Shown here in pieces: positions 51,801 through 59,959 of a DNA stretch of 64,000 bases. Positions within the stretch are counted from its first letter, which is position 1; each line of letters begins with the position of its first letter. A model generated the notes under the pieces. That model worked only from the letters and a program-made list of their open reading frames with translations. It had not been told where the DNA came from and ran no database searches. Location of the stretch: positions 1 to 64,000 of the forward strand of contig JAPMTR010000063.1 in the NCBI GenBank assembly GCA_026552975.1. Direction: 5' to 3'. Position numbers and translations under genes: made by a program. This DNA is from Candidatus Methanoperedens sp. (GTDB lineage: Archaea > Halobacteriota > Methanosarcinia > Methanosarcinales > Methanoperedenaceae).

Positions 51801-52610
51801 TCAAGAAATCATCAAATGCACGATAGTTATAATTATCAAAGTGACAACTAAAAGGATAATATCTGCAACATGAAGTTTTTTCCTGCCTATATAAACGCTT
51901 GTGTCAACATTGTAACCTCTGCATAACATACTCTGGTATGTCCTTTCCCCCTGCTCATATGAACGTATGAATAATGAACTGATGGTAAAACCAATCTGTT
52001 CAAGTATCCACTTTCGCGGGATCTTCTTATTCCATATTTCAAAACATCGGGTTTTCTGCGCGGTTCGTATCCTTCCCAGCATATACCAGAATACAAATAG
52101 ATAGCGTACCATCATAGTGAACAATAGTGCCATTACCTTTGGAAGCCCAAGACGCCTGGCAGATGCTACAAGTTCGCTCATGGGAGTTGTGGATGAAAGA
52201 AGGATCAATGAACTTATGCATACGATGAATTTAGAAAATAATATGGCCCCATATAACAGGCCTTCACGTGTGATTTCAATGCCCATGGGCATAATATAAA
52301 GAATGGAAAAATCCTGCATGAACGGCTGTTTTATAAAAGGCTGAAGGATCGAGATGCCAAGACCAAAAGGGATAGCTATCGAAAATCTTGCAACGATATG
52401 TGATATTTCAAGTTTTGAAAAAAGCATAAGGATCAGGAGATATACTTCCAGGATCGCAAGCTTTGACAGATCAAGAGGGTCCAGACGTCCAAGAGACACT
52501 GCATAAACTGTTATCATGAGTGTAACGAGTATCTTGATCCTTCCATCAATACCATGTATTGGTGATTTCTTATATGTTTCACGCTCAAGTTCCGTAAGGG
52601 AAATGTGCAT
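51801..52610 (-). CDS. cbiQ: ECF transporter T component CbiQ (operon 1)
   Basis: The 269 aa energy-coupling transmembrane protein has about five helices (KILVTLMITVYAVSL, ILLSSTTPMSELVASARRLGLPK, ...). It also has the family coupling motifs containing conserved Ala-Arg-Gly-like turns (SYEQGERTYQSMLCRGYN), which contact the ATPase. It follows cbiO by a single base. With the CbiM-PDGLE fusion and CbiO it makes a full Ni/Co uptake unit, operon 1. The metal is not determined by this subunit. Confidence 0.93.
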   Translation of the reverse strand: MHISLTELERETYKKSPIHGIDGRIKILVTLMITVYAVSLGRLDPLDLSKLAILEVYLLILMLFSKLEISHIVARFSIAIPFGLGISILQPFIKQPFMQDFSILYIMPMGIEITREGLLYGAILFSKFIVCISSLILLSSTTPMSELVASARRLGLPKVMALLFTMMVRYLFVFWYMLGRIRTAQKTRCFEIWNKKIPRKWILEQIGFTISSLFIRSYEQGERTYQSMLCRGYNVDTSVYIGRKKLHVADIILLVVTLIIITIVHLMIS

Positions 52611-52611
52611 G

Positions 52612-53436
52612 CTACTTCACTATCCTTAACAATTCATCCCTTGCTTCTTCAAGGGTGAATTTAACTCCCACAGGAACGCCTTCTTCCTGGAGCATCTCAA
52701 GAAGCTGTGCCACCATGGGGAGACGAAGATGGGTCTTCTTTATAAGATCAGGGGATGAGAAGATCTCAAGAGGAGTTCCATCGCCTATGATCTTACCCAT
52801 GGACATTATGCAAACCCTGTCAGCAAGCATTGGTACAATGTCAACTTCATGGGTTGATACGATAGTTGTTATTCCCAGATACCTGTTCATGCCATTGATA
52901 AGCTTTATTAAGCGCATGGCCCCTCCTGGATCCAGGCCTGCTGTCGGTTCGTCAAGTACAAGTACTTCGGGTCTCATGGCAAGAATACCTGCGATAGCAA
53001 CCTTCTTTTTCTCTCCTGTGCTGAGGTGATGCGGTGCTCTCTCTTCAAAACCAGTAAGTCTTACGGTCTCAAGTGATTCACTTACCCGCTTTTCTATCTC
53101 TTCCATACTTAAACCAAGGTTCATAGGCCCAAATGCAACATCCTGTTTCACGGTGGGAGCAAATATCTGGTCATCTGGATCCTGGAACACAAGGCCCACG
53201 GTCTTCCTGACCTCGATGATATTATCGTTGCTTATCGGCTTTCCTTTTATCAGGATCTCGCCACCTGATGGTTTTAGTATCCCGTTAAAATGTTTGAACA
53301 GTGTGGACTTACCTGCACCGTTTGCTCCGATTATTGCTATGCGCTCTCCTGGTTTGGCTTTAAAATTAATACCGTCAAGACCTTTTATCTTCCCCCTGTA
53401 TATATGAGTTAGATCCCTTGTTTCAATTATATTCAT
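52612..53436 (-). CDS. cbiO: ECF transporter ATPase CbiO (operon 1)
   Basis: The 274 aa ATPase has Walker A GANGAGKSTLF near residue 37, the Q-loop in VFQDPDDQIFAPTVKQDVAFG near 86, signature LSTGEKKKVAIAG near 140, Walker B VLVLDEPTAGLDPGG near 158 and the H-loop STHEVDIV. The C-terminal 50 residues have the Ni/Co-type DLIKKTHLRLPMVAQL element. Adjacent genes are cbiM (1-nt gap) and cbiQ. Confidence 0.95.
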   Translation of the reverse strand: MNIIETRDLTHIYRGKIKGLDGINFKAKPGERIAIIGANGAGKSTLFKHFNGILKPSGGEILIKGKPISNDNIIEVRKTVGLVFQDPDDQIFAPTVKQDVAFGPMNLGLSMEEIEKRVSESLETVRLTGFEERAPHHLSTGEKKKVAIAGILAMRPEVLVLDEPTAGLDPGGAMRLIKLINGMNRYLGITTIVSTHEVDIVPMLADRVCIMSMGKIIGDGTPLEIFSSPDLIKKTHLRLPMVAQLLEMLQEEGVPVGVKFTLEEARDELLRIVK

Positions 53437-53437
53437 G

Positions 53438-54364
53438 TTATCCTTTTTTTACGACTCTCGTAATTGTGAACCACAATATCGATATAAAAACCAATCCAAC
53501 AAGGATAGCGCCCACTTCACCGGCTTTTCCCATACCCGGTATCGAATAGTCTGAAAATAAGATTGTCATGCTACTTCCCAGATTTTCTTTTATAACGATG
53601 CCTGCTGTTCGTTCAAGCCCATCAGGATCCCCTGAGGCAAGGAAAGGAGCAGCCAGGGCAAGTCCCAATAAAGCGATAATACCAATAGCTACGACACTGG
53701 CTGTACTTTCTTTCTTATATGAATCCTGGTTTACTATATCAGGCCTGGATTTTATTATTGCGCTAAATACAATTATTGTTATAAATCCCTCACCAATTCC
53801 CGCAATGCCCTGGAATAACCCCATTAGAAGAACGCCCTGCTTGAGTGGAAACGTGCCTGCAAGCCACAGTTCAAAGGAAAGCGCGATCGCAGGCAGGATC
53901 ATGCTTATCCAGGCACCTGCGAACATTGCGATCGGATGCTTTAATTTGAGTTTGCTAAAACCGATAAACGAATAATAACCCATGAATCCCCCTATTATTC
54001 CCATGTTAAGGATATTCGCACCCATGACCGTGATCCCGCCATCCCCGAAAAGGGACTGCACTGCAAGCACCATGGTTATTAGAAGAACAGCTGCCCAGGG
54101 ACTTCCAAATATAATTGCAGTAAGCGCTGCGCCGACCACATGCCAGCTTACACCAGTGAGCATGGGCAGAGGGATTAGAAGGTTAGCTGCTATGTTTATT
54201 GTCTGGAGTACGAATATTCCGGCGGCAAGAACGCCAAATAACGGGAGCATATTCTCATGAATGCCGCTTTTTGCCCACTGAACTGCTCTTGCTATGAAGA
54301 AAATCGCTATTATCCAGTATATTGCTGCCTGATCAAGGGGAATGAATGAGTCGGGAATATGCAT
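53438..54364 (-). CDS. cbiM: Ni/Co ECF substrate-binding protein CbiM fused to PDGLE domain
   Basis: The protein begins MHIPDSFIPLDQAA, in which the N-terminal Met-His is a metal ligand in this family, and has GVSWHVVGAALTAIIFGSPWAA with the second His region. The C-terminal 90 residues contain SGDPDGLERTAG, the PDGLE/CbiN-like membrane domain, ending in one helix. I start at ATG 54364 because only this gives the Met-His end and fits a TATA-like sequence near 54425-54433; an ATG at 54427 would bury it. MHIPD suggests nickel preference, which is inference. Confidence 0.93.
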   Translation of the reverse strand: MHIPDSFIPLDQAAIYWIIAIFFIARAVQWAKSGIHENMLPLFGVLAAGIFVLQTINIAANLLIPLPMLTGVSWHVVGAALTAIIFGSPWAAVLLITMVLAVQSLFGDGGITVMGANILNMGIIGGFMGYYSFIGFSKLKLKHPIAMFAGAWISMILPAIALSFELWLAGTFPLKQGVLLMGLFQGIAGIGEGFITIIVFSAIIKSRPDIVNQDSYKKESTASVVAIGIIALLGLALAAPFLASGDPDGLERTAGIVIKENLGSSMTILFSDYSIPGMGKAGEVGAILVGLVFISILWFTITRVVKKG

Positions 54365-54526
54365 GTTATTTACCTTCTTATCAATATTTCGAAATCGTTT
54401 TATTTTAATTAGTATATAGTTATACACTTTTATAATATATCATATCTTTTATGCTACTAAAATCAAATTCTGTAGCAAAAGTGTGAATAATCATTAAGGT
54501 TTAAATAAGTTGCGGTTTTGCGCAGG

Positions 54527-54544
54527 TTTGGGGTATACCCAAAA
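54527..54544. promoter_or_regulatory. 18-bp palindrome before the DtxR-like gene
   Basis: TTTGGGGTATACCCAAAA has a 10-bp perfect core GGGTATACCC. It lies 32 nt before the regulator ATG and after a TTTAAATA box (54500-54507), so it covers the expected start site. A further half-site AATACCCAT follows at 54558. It sits in the divergent region between operons 1 and 2 and may control both. Confidence 0.6.
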
Positions 54545-54576
54545 ATTATTTAACCTGAATACCCATATCGTAATTT

Positions 54577-55029
54577 ATGAGAGGTATTGATGGTCTTGAA
54601 TTAAGCCCGAAGAAAAGTGAATATCTGAAGTATATAAGAGAAAAAGGGGGTATAGTACATACAACAGATATTTCCCAGCATTTTAACCTTGATCCGTCCA
54701 CCATAACCAAAACTATCCAGGAAATGTCATCAACAGACCTCATCGAGCATATTCCTTACCGGGGAGTTAGATTAACGACCAGGGGTAAGGAGTTTGCAGA
54801 ATTTTTAATCAGGAGGCACAGGATCCTTGAATTGATGTTCTCACATTATGGTCTAACAGCACAGGAAGCCTGTGATGAGGTCTTAAAATTCGAAGGACTT
54901 GTATCCAAGGATGTAATCGATAAGATATGCAATTCCCTGGGTCATCCGGATGCGGGTATATGCGGACAGATCAAACATGACACATGCTGTTGCTGCCCTC
55001 AGGACAATATCTGGAGCTTAAAAGGATGA
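54577..55029 (+). CDS. DtxR/MntR-like metal-dependent regulator
   Basis: The 150 aa protein has a winged helix (SPKKSEYLKYIREKGGIVHTTDISQHFNLDPSTITKTIQEMSSTDLIEHIPYRGVRLTTRGKE) and then a DtxR-type dimerisation region (HRILELMFSHYGLTAQEACDEVLKFEGLVSKDVIDKICNSLGHP). There are Glu/His/Cys metal ligands and a last segment with clustered cysteines (CGQIKHDTCCCCPQ). The last four bases overlap cbiQ-2, so the regulator is the first gene of operon 2 and may sense nickel or cobalt. The tetra-Cys cluster is unusual for the family. Confidence 0.88.
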   Translation: MRGIDGLELSPKKSEYLKYIREKGGIVHTTDISQHFNLDPSTITKTIQEMSSTDLIEHIPYRGVRLTTRGKEFAEFLIRRHRILELMFSHYGLTAQEACDEVLKFEGLVSKDVIDKICNSLGHPDAGICGQIKHDTCCCCPQDNIWSLKG

Positions 55030-55832
55030 GCGAACTGTCTCCCCATATTCCGGATATCGATCTTATCACATTCTATAGTGAAAAAGGCACCTCAGTATTC
55101 TCAAAGATAAGCCCATGGACAAAGGCGTTCATGCTGGTTCTTATTATACTCTTCATTTCCATAGTCAAAAGCCTTATTCTGATAATGTGCCTTTACCTTG
55201 TGGTACTGGCATTATATGGTTTATCCGGATTGCCCATTAAAAAATTGTTCCAGTGGTATGCCATGCCAGTTACATTTGTCCTTTCACTGCTGTTAATAGT
55301 GATATGGAATGAACCTGGAGTTCCAATATTTTCCCTGGGTGTGCCACAATTCTCACTCACCCTGACAGACAATGGACTGCTTTTGCTGCTTACACTTATT
55401 TTTAAATCGTTAACGTCGGTCACTTATTCATTATTTTTCCTTATGACCACAAGGTACGATCATTTCTCTGCGATGATATACCGGGTATTTCCAGCTCCGA
55501 TAGACCAGATATTTCTCATGTCGTACAGGTTCATCTTTATGACATTGAAAATGATCGAATCTATGATAAAAGCACTAAGGTCGAGGGGAGGAGGGCTTTT
55601 AAAAAGTGCGCGAAGGCAGGGCAAGATGTTTGCCGAGGTGTTTGCCCTGACCATGATCCGATCCTATGATAGAGCAGAGAGGGTCAATAAGGCCATGGAG
55701 GCACGGGGATTTAATGGAAAATATGTTGCAGCGACAAGAATACCTCCCATAGGCCAGGTTGAATACCTGACAATGCTTGTGGCGGCTGGTATGATGATAT
55801 ACCTGGTATGGTTAGCAAAATTGCCTTTTTAA
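55026..55832 (+). CDS. cbiQ: ECF transporter T component CbiQ (operon 2)
   Basis: The protein has about five hydrophobic helices and the coupling motif RAERVNKAMEARGFNGKY near the C-terminus. The ATG at 55026 overlaps the regulator stop as ATGA. An earlier in-frame codon (54984) lies inside the regulator gene. It is followed by cbiO (13 nt), cbiM and a PDGLE-like gene, making operon 2. The sequence differs strongly from the other two CbiQ proteins, so it is not a recent copy. Confidence 0.92.
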   Translation: MSELSPHIPDIDLITFYSEKGTSVFSKISPWTKAFMLVLIILFISIVKSLILIMCLYLVVLALYGLSGLPIKKLFQWYAMPVTFVLSLLLIVIWNEPGVPIFSLGVPQFSLTLTDNGLLLLLTLIFKSLTSVTYSLFFLMTTRYDHFSAMIYRVFPAPIDQIFLMSYRFIFMTLKMIESMIKALRSRGGGLLKSARRQGKMFAEVFALTMIRSYDRAERVNKAMEARGFNGKYVAATRIPPIGQVEYLTMLVAAGMMIYLVWLAKLPF

Positions 55833-55844
55833 TGAGGGATCAGA

Positions 55845-56738
55845 TTGAAAACATTACAACAAATTCATAAAGAACAGGCCTGTGATTACTGTGAACACGA
55901 AGGAAGAGAGCTCATACATGTGGATTGTGCAAGCCATGTATATCCTGACGGGAGCGTGGGCATACACGAAATGTGCTTCCGGGTGCTTGAAAAAGAGATC
56001 GTGGCATTATGCGGCCCTAACGGGTCAGGTAAATCAACGCTTCTTGAACATTTGAACGGATTACTTCGACCCAGCAGCGGTAACGTCATAGTCATGGGAA
56101 AAAAACTTGATCTTAGTCACATTGACATCTGGAGAGATGTAGGCATAGTGTTCCAGAAGTCGGATGACCAGCTTTTTGCTCCTACTGTACTGGACGATGT
56201 TATGTTTGGCCCCATAAATATGGGGATGAGCATCGAACAGGCAAGAATGCTGGCCCTGGATGCCTTAACAACTGTCGGCGCTGTAAAACTGTCAGATAAA
56301 ATGCCTGGTTATCTGAGCGGGGGCCAGAAACGGCTTGTCTGCATAGCCGGTGTCCTTGCCATGAAGCCAAAGGCTATCGCCATGGATGAACCTACATCGG
56401 ATCTTGATCCATTGCACGCGGAAATGGTGGAAAATATCATCCTTAACCTGAAAAACGAACATGGCCTCAGTATCGTGATAGCGACGCATGACATGGATAT
56501 GGCTGCCAGGATCGCAGATCGTGTCTGTATTGTAAAAGATGGATCTATTATCGTAGAAGGAAAACCTTCGTCGATATTCTATGATAAAGAACTCCTGGAA
56601 AAGTCTGGATTACGGCAGCCAAAAGTCATACAAATATATGAAAGAATTTCAAAGAACCTTGACAGGGTCAAGGATAAAAACCCGCTGACTATTGATGAAC
56701 TTGTGAAAACCATTGAATTAGTTACAGCGGCAGGATAG
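55845..56738 (+). CDS. cbiO: ECF transporter ATPase CbiO (operon 2)
   Basis: The 297 aa ATPase has Walker A GPNGSGKSTLLEHLNG near residue 61, VFQKSDDQLFAPTVLDDVMFG, signature LSGGQKRLVCIAG, Walker B AIAMDEPTSDLDP and TSDLDP followed by IATHDMDMA. About 30 extra residues at the N-terminus contain a Cys-x2-Cys-His-rich patch (ACDYCEHEGRELIHVDCASH) before the normal strand. The start is TTG at 55845 with GAGG seven bases upstream. The Cys/His patch may bind metal and tune activity. Gap to cbiM is 12 nt. Confidence 0.92.
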   Translation: MKTLQQIHKEQACDYCEHEGRELIHVDCASHVYPDGSVGIHEMCFRVLEKEIVALCGPNGSGKSTLLEHLNGLLRPSSGNVIVMGKKLDLSHIDIWRDVGIVFQKSDDQLFAPTVLDDVMFGPINMGMSIEQARMLALDALTTVGAVKLSDKMPGYLSGGQKRLVCIAGVLAMKPKAIAMDEPTSDLDPLHAEMVENIILNLKNEHGLSIVIATHDMDMAARIADRVCIVKDGSIIVEGKPSSIFYDKELLEKSGLRQPKVIQIYERISKNLDRVKDKNPLTIDELVKTIELVTAAG

Positions 56739-56750
56739 TAGGAGGAATAG

Positions 56751-57419
56751 ATGGCACACATACATCTCCCTGATGGGACTTTTTCTATTCAATGGGTCAT
56801 TACATGGTGGATCATAGCTTTCATGATTCTGGCTTTTTGTCTGTACTGGTTAAAAAAGGTAAAAAAGATCGATAATAAAAAAATTACGATGGCTTCGATG
56901 TTGACCGCCGCCTCTTTTGCAATATTCCAGATAAACATACCCCTGTTCGGCGGCGTTCATATGAACCTGACCCCGCTTATCGGGATAATTGCAGGACCTG
57001 CGATCGGTGGTATTATTGTATTTATCGTAAACATATTAACTGCTGCTACCGGTCACGGCGGCTGGGGACTTATCGGTGCTAACATGGTTGTTAACATGAC
57101 TGAAGTAATGGTTGCATACAGCGTATATAAATGGCTTGGAAAGATGAATCTGGATACGTTCTCAAAAGCCGGTATTGGAACCATGCTCGGACTTCTTCTG
57201 GGCAACATTGCAATGATCTTGATCATTCTTATTTCAGGCATCCAGGGCGTTGACCAGGATATCAGGACAATCCTCTATGGCCTTTTCCTCATTGCAGCGG
57301 TCAATATGGGTATGGCGATCATTGAGTCTTTCATTACGGGGTATGTGGTATCCTATATTAAGAAGGTCAGACCGGATATGCTTGGCGAGGTGATGCCTGT
57401 TGGATCAAGAACAAAATAA
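56751..57419 (+). CDS. cbiM: Ni/Co ECF substrate-binding protein CbiM (operon 2)
   Basis: The 222 aa protein starts MAHIHLPDGTFSIQW, with an extra Ala between Met and the usual His. After Met removal the N-terminus would be Ala-His, keeping the X-His arrangement needed for metal binding. The second ligand region is in GGVHMNLTPLIGIIAGP, followed by GHGGWGLIGANMVVNMTEV. Six or seven helices are visible. A 20-nt overlap with the next gene couples translation. Confidence 0.93.
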   Translation: MAHIHLPDGTFSIQWVITWWIIAFMILAFCLYWLKKVKKIDNKKITMASMLTAASFAIFQINIPLFGGVHMNLTPLIGIIAGPAIGGIIVFIVNILTAATGHGGWGLIGANMVVNMTEVMVAYSVYKWLGKMNLDTFSKAGIGTMLGLLLGNIAMILIILISGIQGVDQDIRTILYGLFLIAAVNMGMAIIESFITGYVVSYIKKVRPDMLGEVMPVGSRTK

Positions 57420-57690
57420 TAAGAAGGGGATAATTATATTTATTGGGCTGGCGCTGGTATTTCTGGTCCTTGGCCTTGTTGCTTATAAGGCGTCAGGAGA
57501 TAAAGGAATAGAAGAACGTTTTTCAAATGCTTTAGGGATATATGGCGAGTCAGAAAGCGCAGGAAAGGAAATTTTTGGCTTTAAGCTGGAGGGCGACCCA
57601 ACGTCTTATGTGGTCATATTGGCATTGATCCTGGCCGCAACAGCATTGTCATATATATATATAGATATAAACATCGAACGTCCTCTTTGA
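57400..57690 (+). CDS. CbiN/PDGLE-like small membrane protein (operon 2)
   Basis: The 96 aa protein has two membrane helices (residues 9-27 and 71-90) flanking an extracytoplasmic loop (KASGDKGIEERFSNALGIYGE). The loop resembles the PDGLE element of NikN/CbiN partners in degenerate form. Its ATG lies 20 nt inside cbiM, as is usual for CbiM-CbiN pairs. It likely stabilises or loads the metal on CbiM in operon 2. Confidence 0.85.
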   Translation: MDQEQNNKKGIIIFIGLALVFLVLGLVAYKASGDKGIEERFSNALGIYGESESAGKEIFGFKLEGDPTSYVVILALILAATALSYIYIDINIERPL

Positions 57691-57770
57691 AGTGACATCT
57701 CCGGAAACAACTTATCACCAGATCACGTTAGCATTGAACTGGTACGACTCAAAACCAAACCTTACAGGAT

Positions 57771-58193
57771 TCACAGATCTTCACCTGGCTTTATAGTTGT
57801 CAGCTTCACATTCTTTACACCCTTAAGAGCGATGATCTTCTCAGCAATGCTTTTTATCTCTTTTCCATCCCCATGGAGTAAAATGACTTCCATACATTCA
57901 TCATGGCTTATGTGAACGTGGACGGCTGATCGTGTAATACTTGTGAAATCATGTTCTATGTCCTGAAGGGCAGATAAAAGACCACGCTGTGAATGATCAT
58001 ACGTCATGGATAATATACCAATTCTGTCACCCTGGACTTCGCTCATCCAGTCATAATATCGTATATATCCTCGTATTGCATCGCGTATACCCTCTGAACG
58101 GGATGAATAGCCTCTTTTTGTTATGATCTCATCAAATTTTACAAGAAGGTTCTCTGGAAGAGAAACTCCGATCCTTGATAGGTCTTGCTCCAT
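57771..58193 (-). CDS. nikR: Nickel-responsive regulator NikR
   Basis: A ribbon-helix-helix DNA-binding part (LSRIGVSLPENLLVKFDEIITKRGYSSRSEGIRDAIR) is joined to an ACT-like nickel domain with the ligand set HVHISHDECME (two His, then His and Cys), characteristic of square-planar nickel. The length is normal. The ATG at 58193 (MEQDLSRIGV) is preferred to one six codons earlier. It is convergent with operon 2 and 2.3 kb from operon 3, so it probably controls nickel uptake genes nearby. Confidence 0.95.
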   Translation of the reverse strand: MEQDLSRIGVSLPENLLVKFDEIITKRGYSSRSEGIRDAIRGYIRYYDWMSEVQGDRIGILSMTYDHSQRGLLSALQDIEHDFTSITRSAVHVHISHDECMEVILLHGDGKEIKSIAEKIIALKGVKNVKLTTIKPGEDL

Positions 58194-58408
58194 AAATGTC
58201 TCCTTTATCAAGAATTGTAATTGTAGAGTATAATCTTTTGCATTTTTTTCACAGAATGGGGAAGGATATCATTCCCTCACGATCCTGGATGTCATGTATC
58301 CGAAACTTGCACCCGGGGAACAAAAACTCCTCGCCATGCGGATACCCTGTAGCGACGCCATTGACTAGAATTGAATGTGCGCGGGGTAGATAATCCCCCA
58401 CCTCCTAA

Positions 58409-59143
58409 TTATAAAAACCGGTATAAAAAGAAGCTCGCAAATAAACCGACGAGGATCGCAATAGCGAAACTGAGTAGAGTTCCGATTAAAACATACTCTC
58501 CAACTTTCCTCGATTCATTGAATCTGAAAATTGATTTTGCTGCCACCAATAAACCTATCGCCCCAAATTGTTGTAAAAGTACAAAAGTAAGAATTAAGAA
58601 GCGTTCCAACCAGCCAATCCATCTTCCGGCCGTATCTAAACTTTCATCTTTAGGACAAATATTTTCGCTATCTACTCTCCACTTTTCTGTTAATTTGCTG
58701 ATAAATTTACTACTTGGCCAGAGTATGATGAGATAAGCTGCTATAATTGTCCATATTTTTATCCCTGGCAGAAGAATTTGCACAAAGGCATCCATCTTTT
58801 CTCGTCCTGGATTAATGATCACTATCCAGATAAACAGGAAGATAACAAAATGCGCAAGCTGATCTATTAAAAATGACCGGATATTATCTTTAGACTTTAT
58901 TTTTACGCCATCTATCAAAATGTGTGTGATAGCGACAAAAATAAGAATCCATATATTACCCCACAATCCAGAAGCAAAATATGCCAGTGAACCAGCAATT
59001 ATCCCATGTATATATAGATGTTTCGAGTGCCAGCCAAACTTAAATCTCTGGTTTACCCACGAATCACTTTGAAATACAAAATCACTAAGTAGATGCGCAA
59101 TTATTAAACGGATCAATAGTGAGAGTTCCATTTGAGTGATCAT
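58409..59143 (-). CDS. DUF3307 membrane protein
   Basis: The 244 aa protein has about six helices. The N-terminal half, IRLIIAHLLSDFVFQSDSWVNQRF, HLYIHGIIAGSLAYFA and ITHILIDGVKIKSKD, HFVIFLFIWIVI fits DUF3307, whose conserved His/Asp residues suggest a metal or catalytic site in the membrane. The C-terminal half has another pair of helices. It is the downstream partner of a SatD-like gene (28 nt apart). This pair recurs in unrelated genomes, but its role is unknown. Confidence 0.88.
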   Translation of the reverse strand: MITQMELSLLIRLIIAHLLSDFVFQSDSWVNQRFKFGWHSKHLYIHGIIAGSLAYFASGLWGNIWILIFVAITHILIDGVKIKSKDNIRSFLIDQLAHFVIFLFIWIVIINPGREKMDAFVQILLPGIKIWTIIAAYLIILWPSSKFISKLTEKWRVDSENICPKDESLDTAGRWIGWLERFLILTFVLLQQFGAIGLLVAAKSIFRFNESRKVGEYVLIGTLLSFAIAILVGLFASFFLYRFL

Positions 59144-59171
59144 TATAAGTCCTTACCATTCTTTTTCATGA

Positions 59172-59840
59172 TTATAAGACTCCAACCTTATCCAGTATGA
59201 TTTTTTTAAAACGCTCTAAAAATATCTCGACTGCCAAATAGCCACCGGTTTTTAAACGCTGGGATAATGCTGACTGGCTAATTTTCAGGATTTTAGCGAT
59301 TCGTTCTTGCGTTTGTTTTGAACTCTGGATATGATATAAAATTGCTTCAGCCTGTTCCTTTGTCCATCGTTGAATTAGCGTTTCAAGTAGTACACACTCC
59401 ACCTCTAATTCTTCATTTATCTCATACCATGGTGTCCTTATGATTATATTTTGTTCGCCTTTTTTCATCTTGTCAAGTTCCGGACCCGAATTTCTAAAAG
59501 CTTCACCGTCACCCTCACCCACTTGATCCCTGGGCAGATAATCAATAGTTCCTATGCCAATGGCAATCCTGGTATCCAGAAATGTTCGTTCCTCAATAAA
59601 TCTGGATCGTAAACTTGCGCGAATAATTAATGAAGTTTTAAGAGCTTCCTCAGGCCTTGCTAATACTCCCTGAAAGCTATCCCCCCTAAAAACGGAAAAG
59701 GGTGATACAATTATATCAGGTGAGATTTCCTGAAATGATCCTTTGAGATTTGAAATAAGTTCCTCTCGTTGTTGTTTCCTGAATCTTGAAGAACCGATCA
59801 AATCGCCAGTTAGAACCGCATAAACTTTTCCTGTTTCCAT
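59172..59840 (-). CDS. SatD-family protein with C-terminal HTH
   Basis: The 222 aa protein begins VYAVLTGDLIGSSRFRKQQRE, has FRGDSFQGVLARPEEALKTSLIIRASLR and TRIAIGIGTIDYLP, the SatD core, which looks like a nucleotidyl-cyclase-type alpha/beta fold. The C-terminal 70 residues contain QERIAKILKISQSALSQRLKTGGYLA, a clear helix-turn-helix. So it may sense a signal and bind DNA. It forms an operon with the DUF3307 gene behind duplicated palindromes. Confidence 0.85.
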   Translation of the reverse strand: METGKVYAVLTGDLIGSSRFRKQQREELISNLKGSFQEISPDIIVSPFSVFRGDSFQGVLARPEEALKTSLIIRASLRSRFIEERTFLDTRIAIGIGTIDYLPRDQVGEGDGEAFRNSGPELDKMKKGEQNIIIRTPWYEINEELEVECVLLETLIQRWTKEQAEAILYHIQSSKQTQERIAKILKISQSALSQRLKTGGYLAVEIFLERFKKIILDKVGVL

Positions 59841-59852
59841 AGATATACCGTT

Positions 59853-59901
59853 TATAAGGCTATAACCTTATAATAATACAATATAAGTCTATGTCCTTAT
59901 A
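59853..59901. promoter_or_regulatory. Two copies of a 20-bp palindrome (tandem operator)
   Basis: TATAAGGCTATAACCTTATA (59853-59872) and TATAAGTCTATGTCCTTATA (59882-59901) are two 20-bp inverted repeats with the same 6-base spacer, centred 29 bp apart. They lie just before the SatD start and 59 bp before the divergent ArsR/DUF4430 start. Either the SatD HTH or the ArsR protein could bind. The arrangement suits cooperative repression. Confidence 0.7.
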
Positions 59902-59959
59902 TTAATCTTTCTGTAATAACATAAAGTACTTATCATTTCGAGTCACGATTGTTACTCAT

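Noticed and set aside
58212-58408. GC-richer stretch with a GGGG...CCCC turn and frames ending like VATPLTRIE, possibly a TnpB end
   Set aside because: No zinc-ribbon or RuvC motif can be read in any frame and stop codons are frequent; too weak to call an element remnant.
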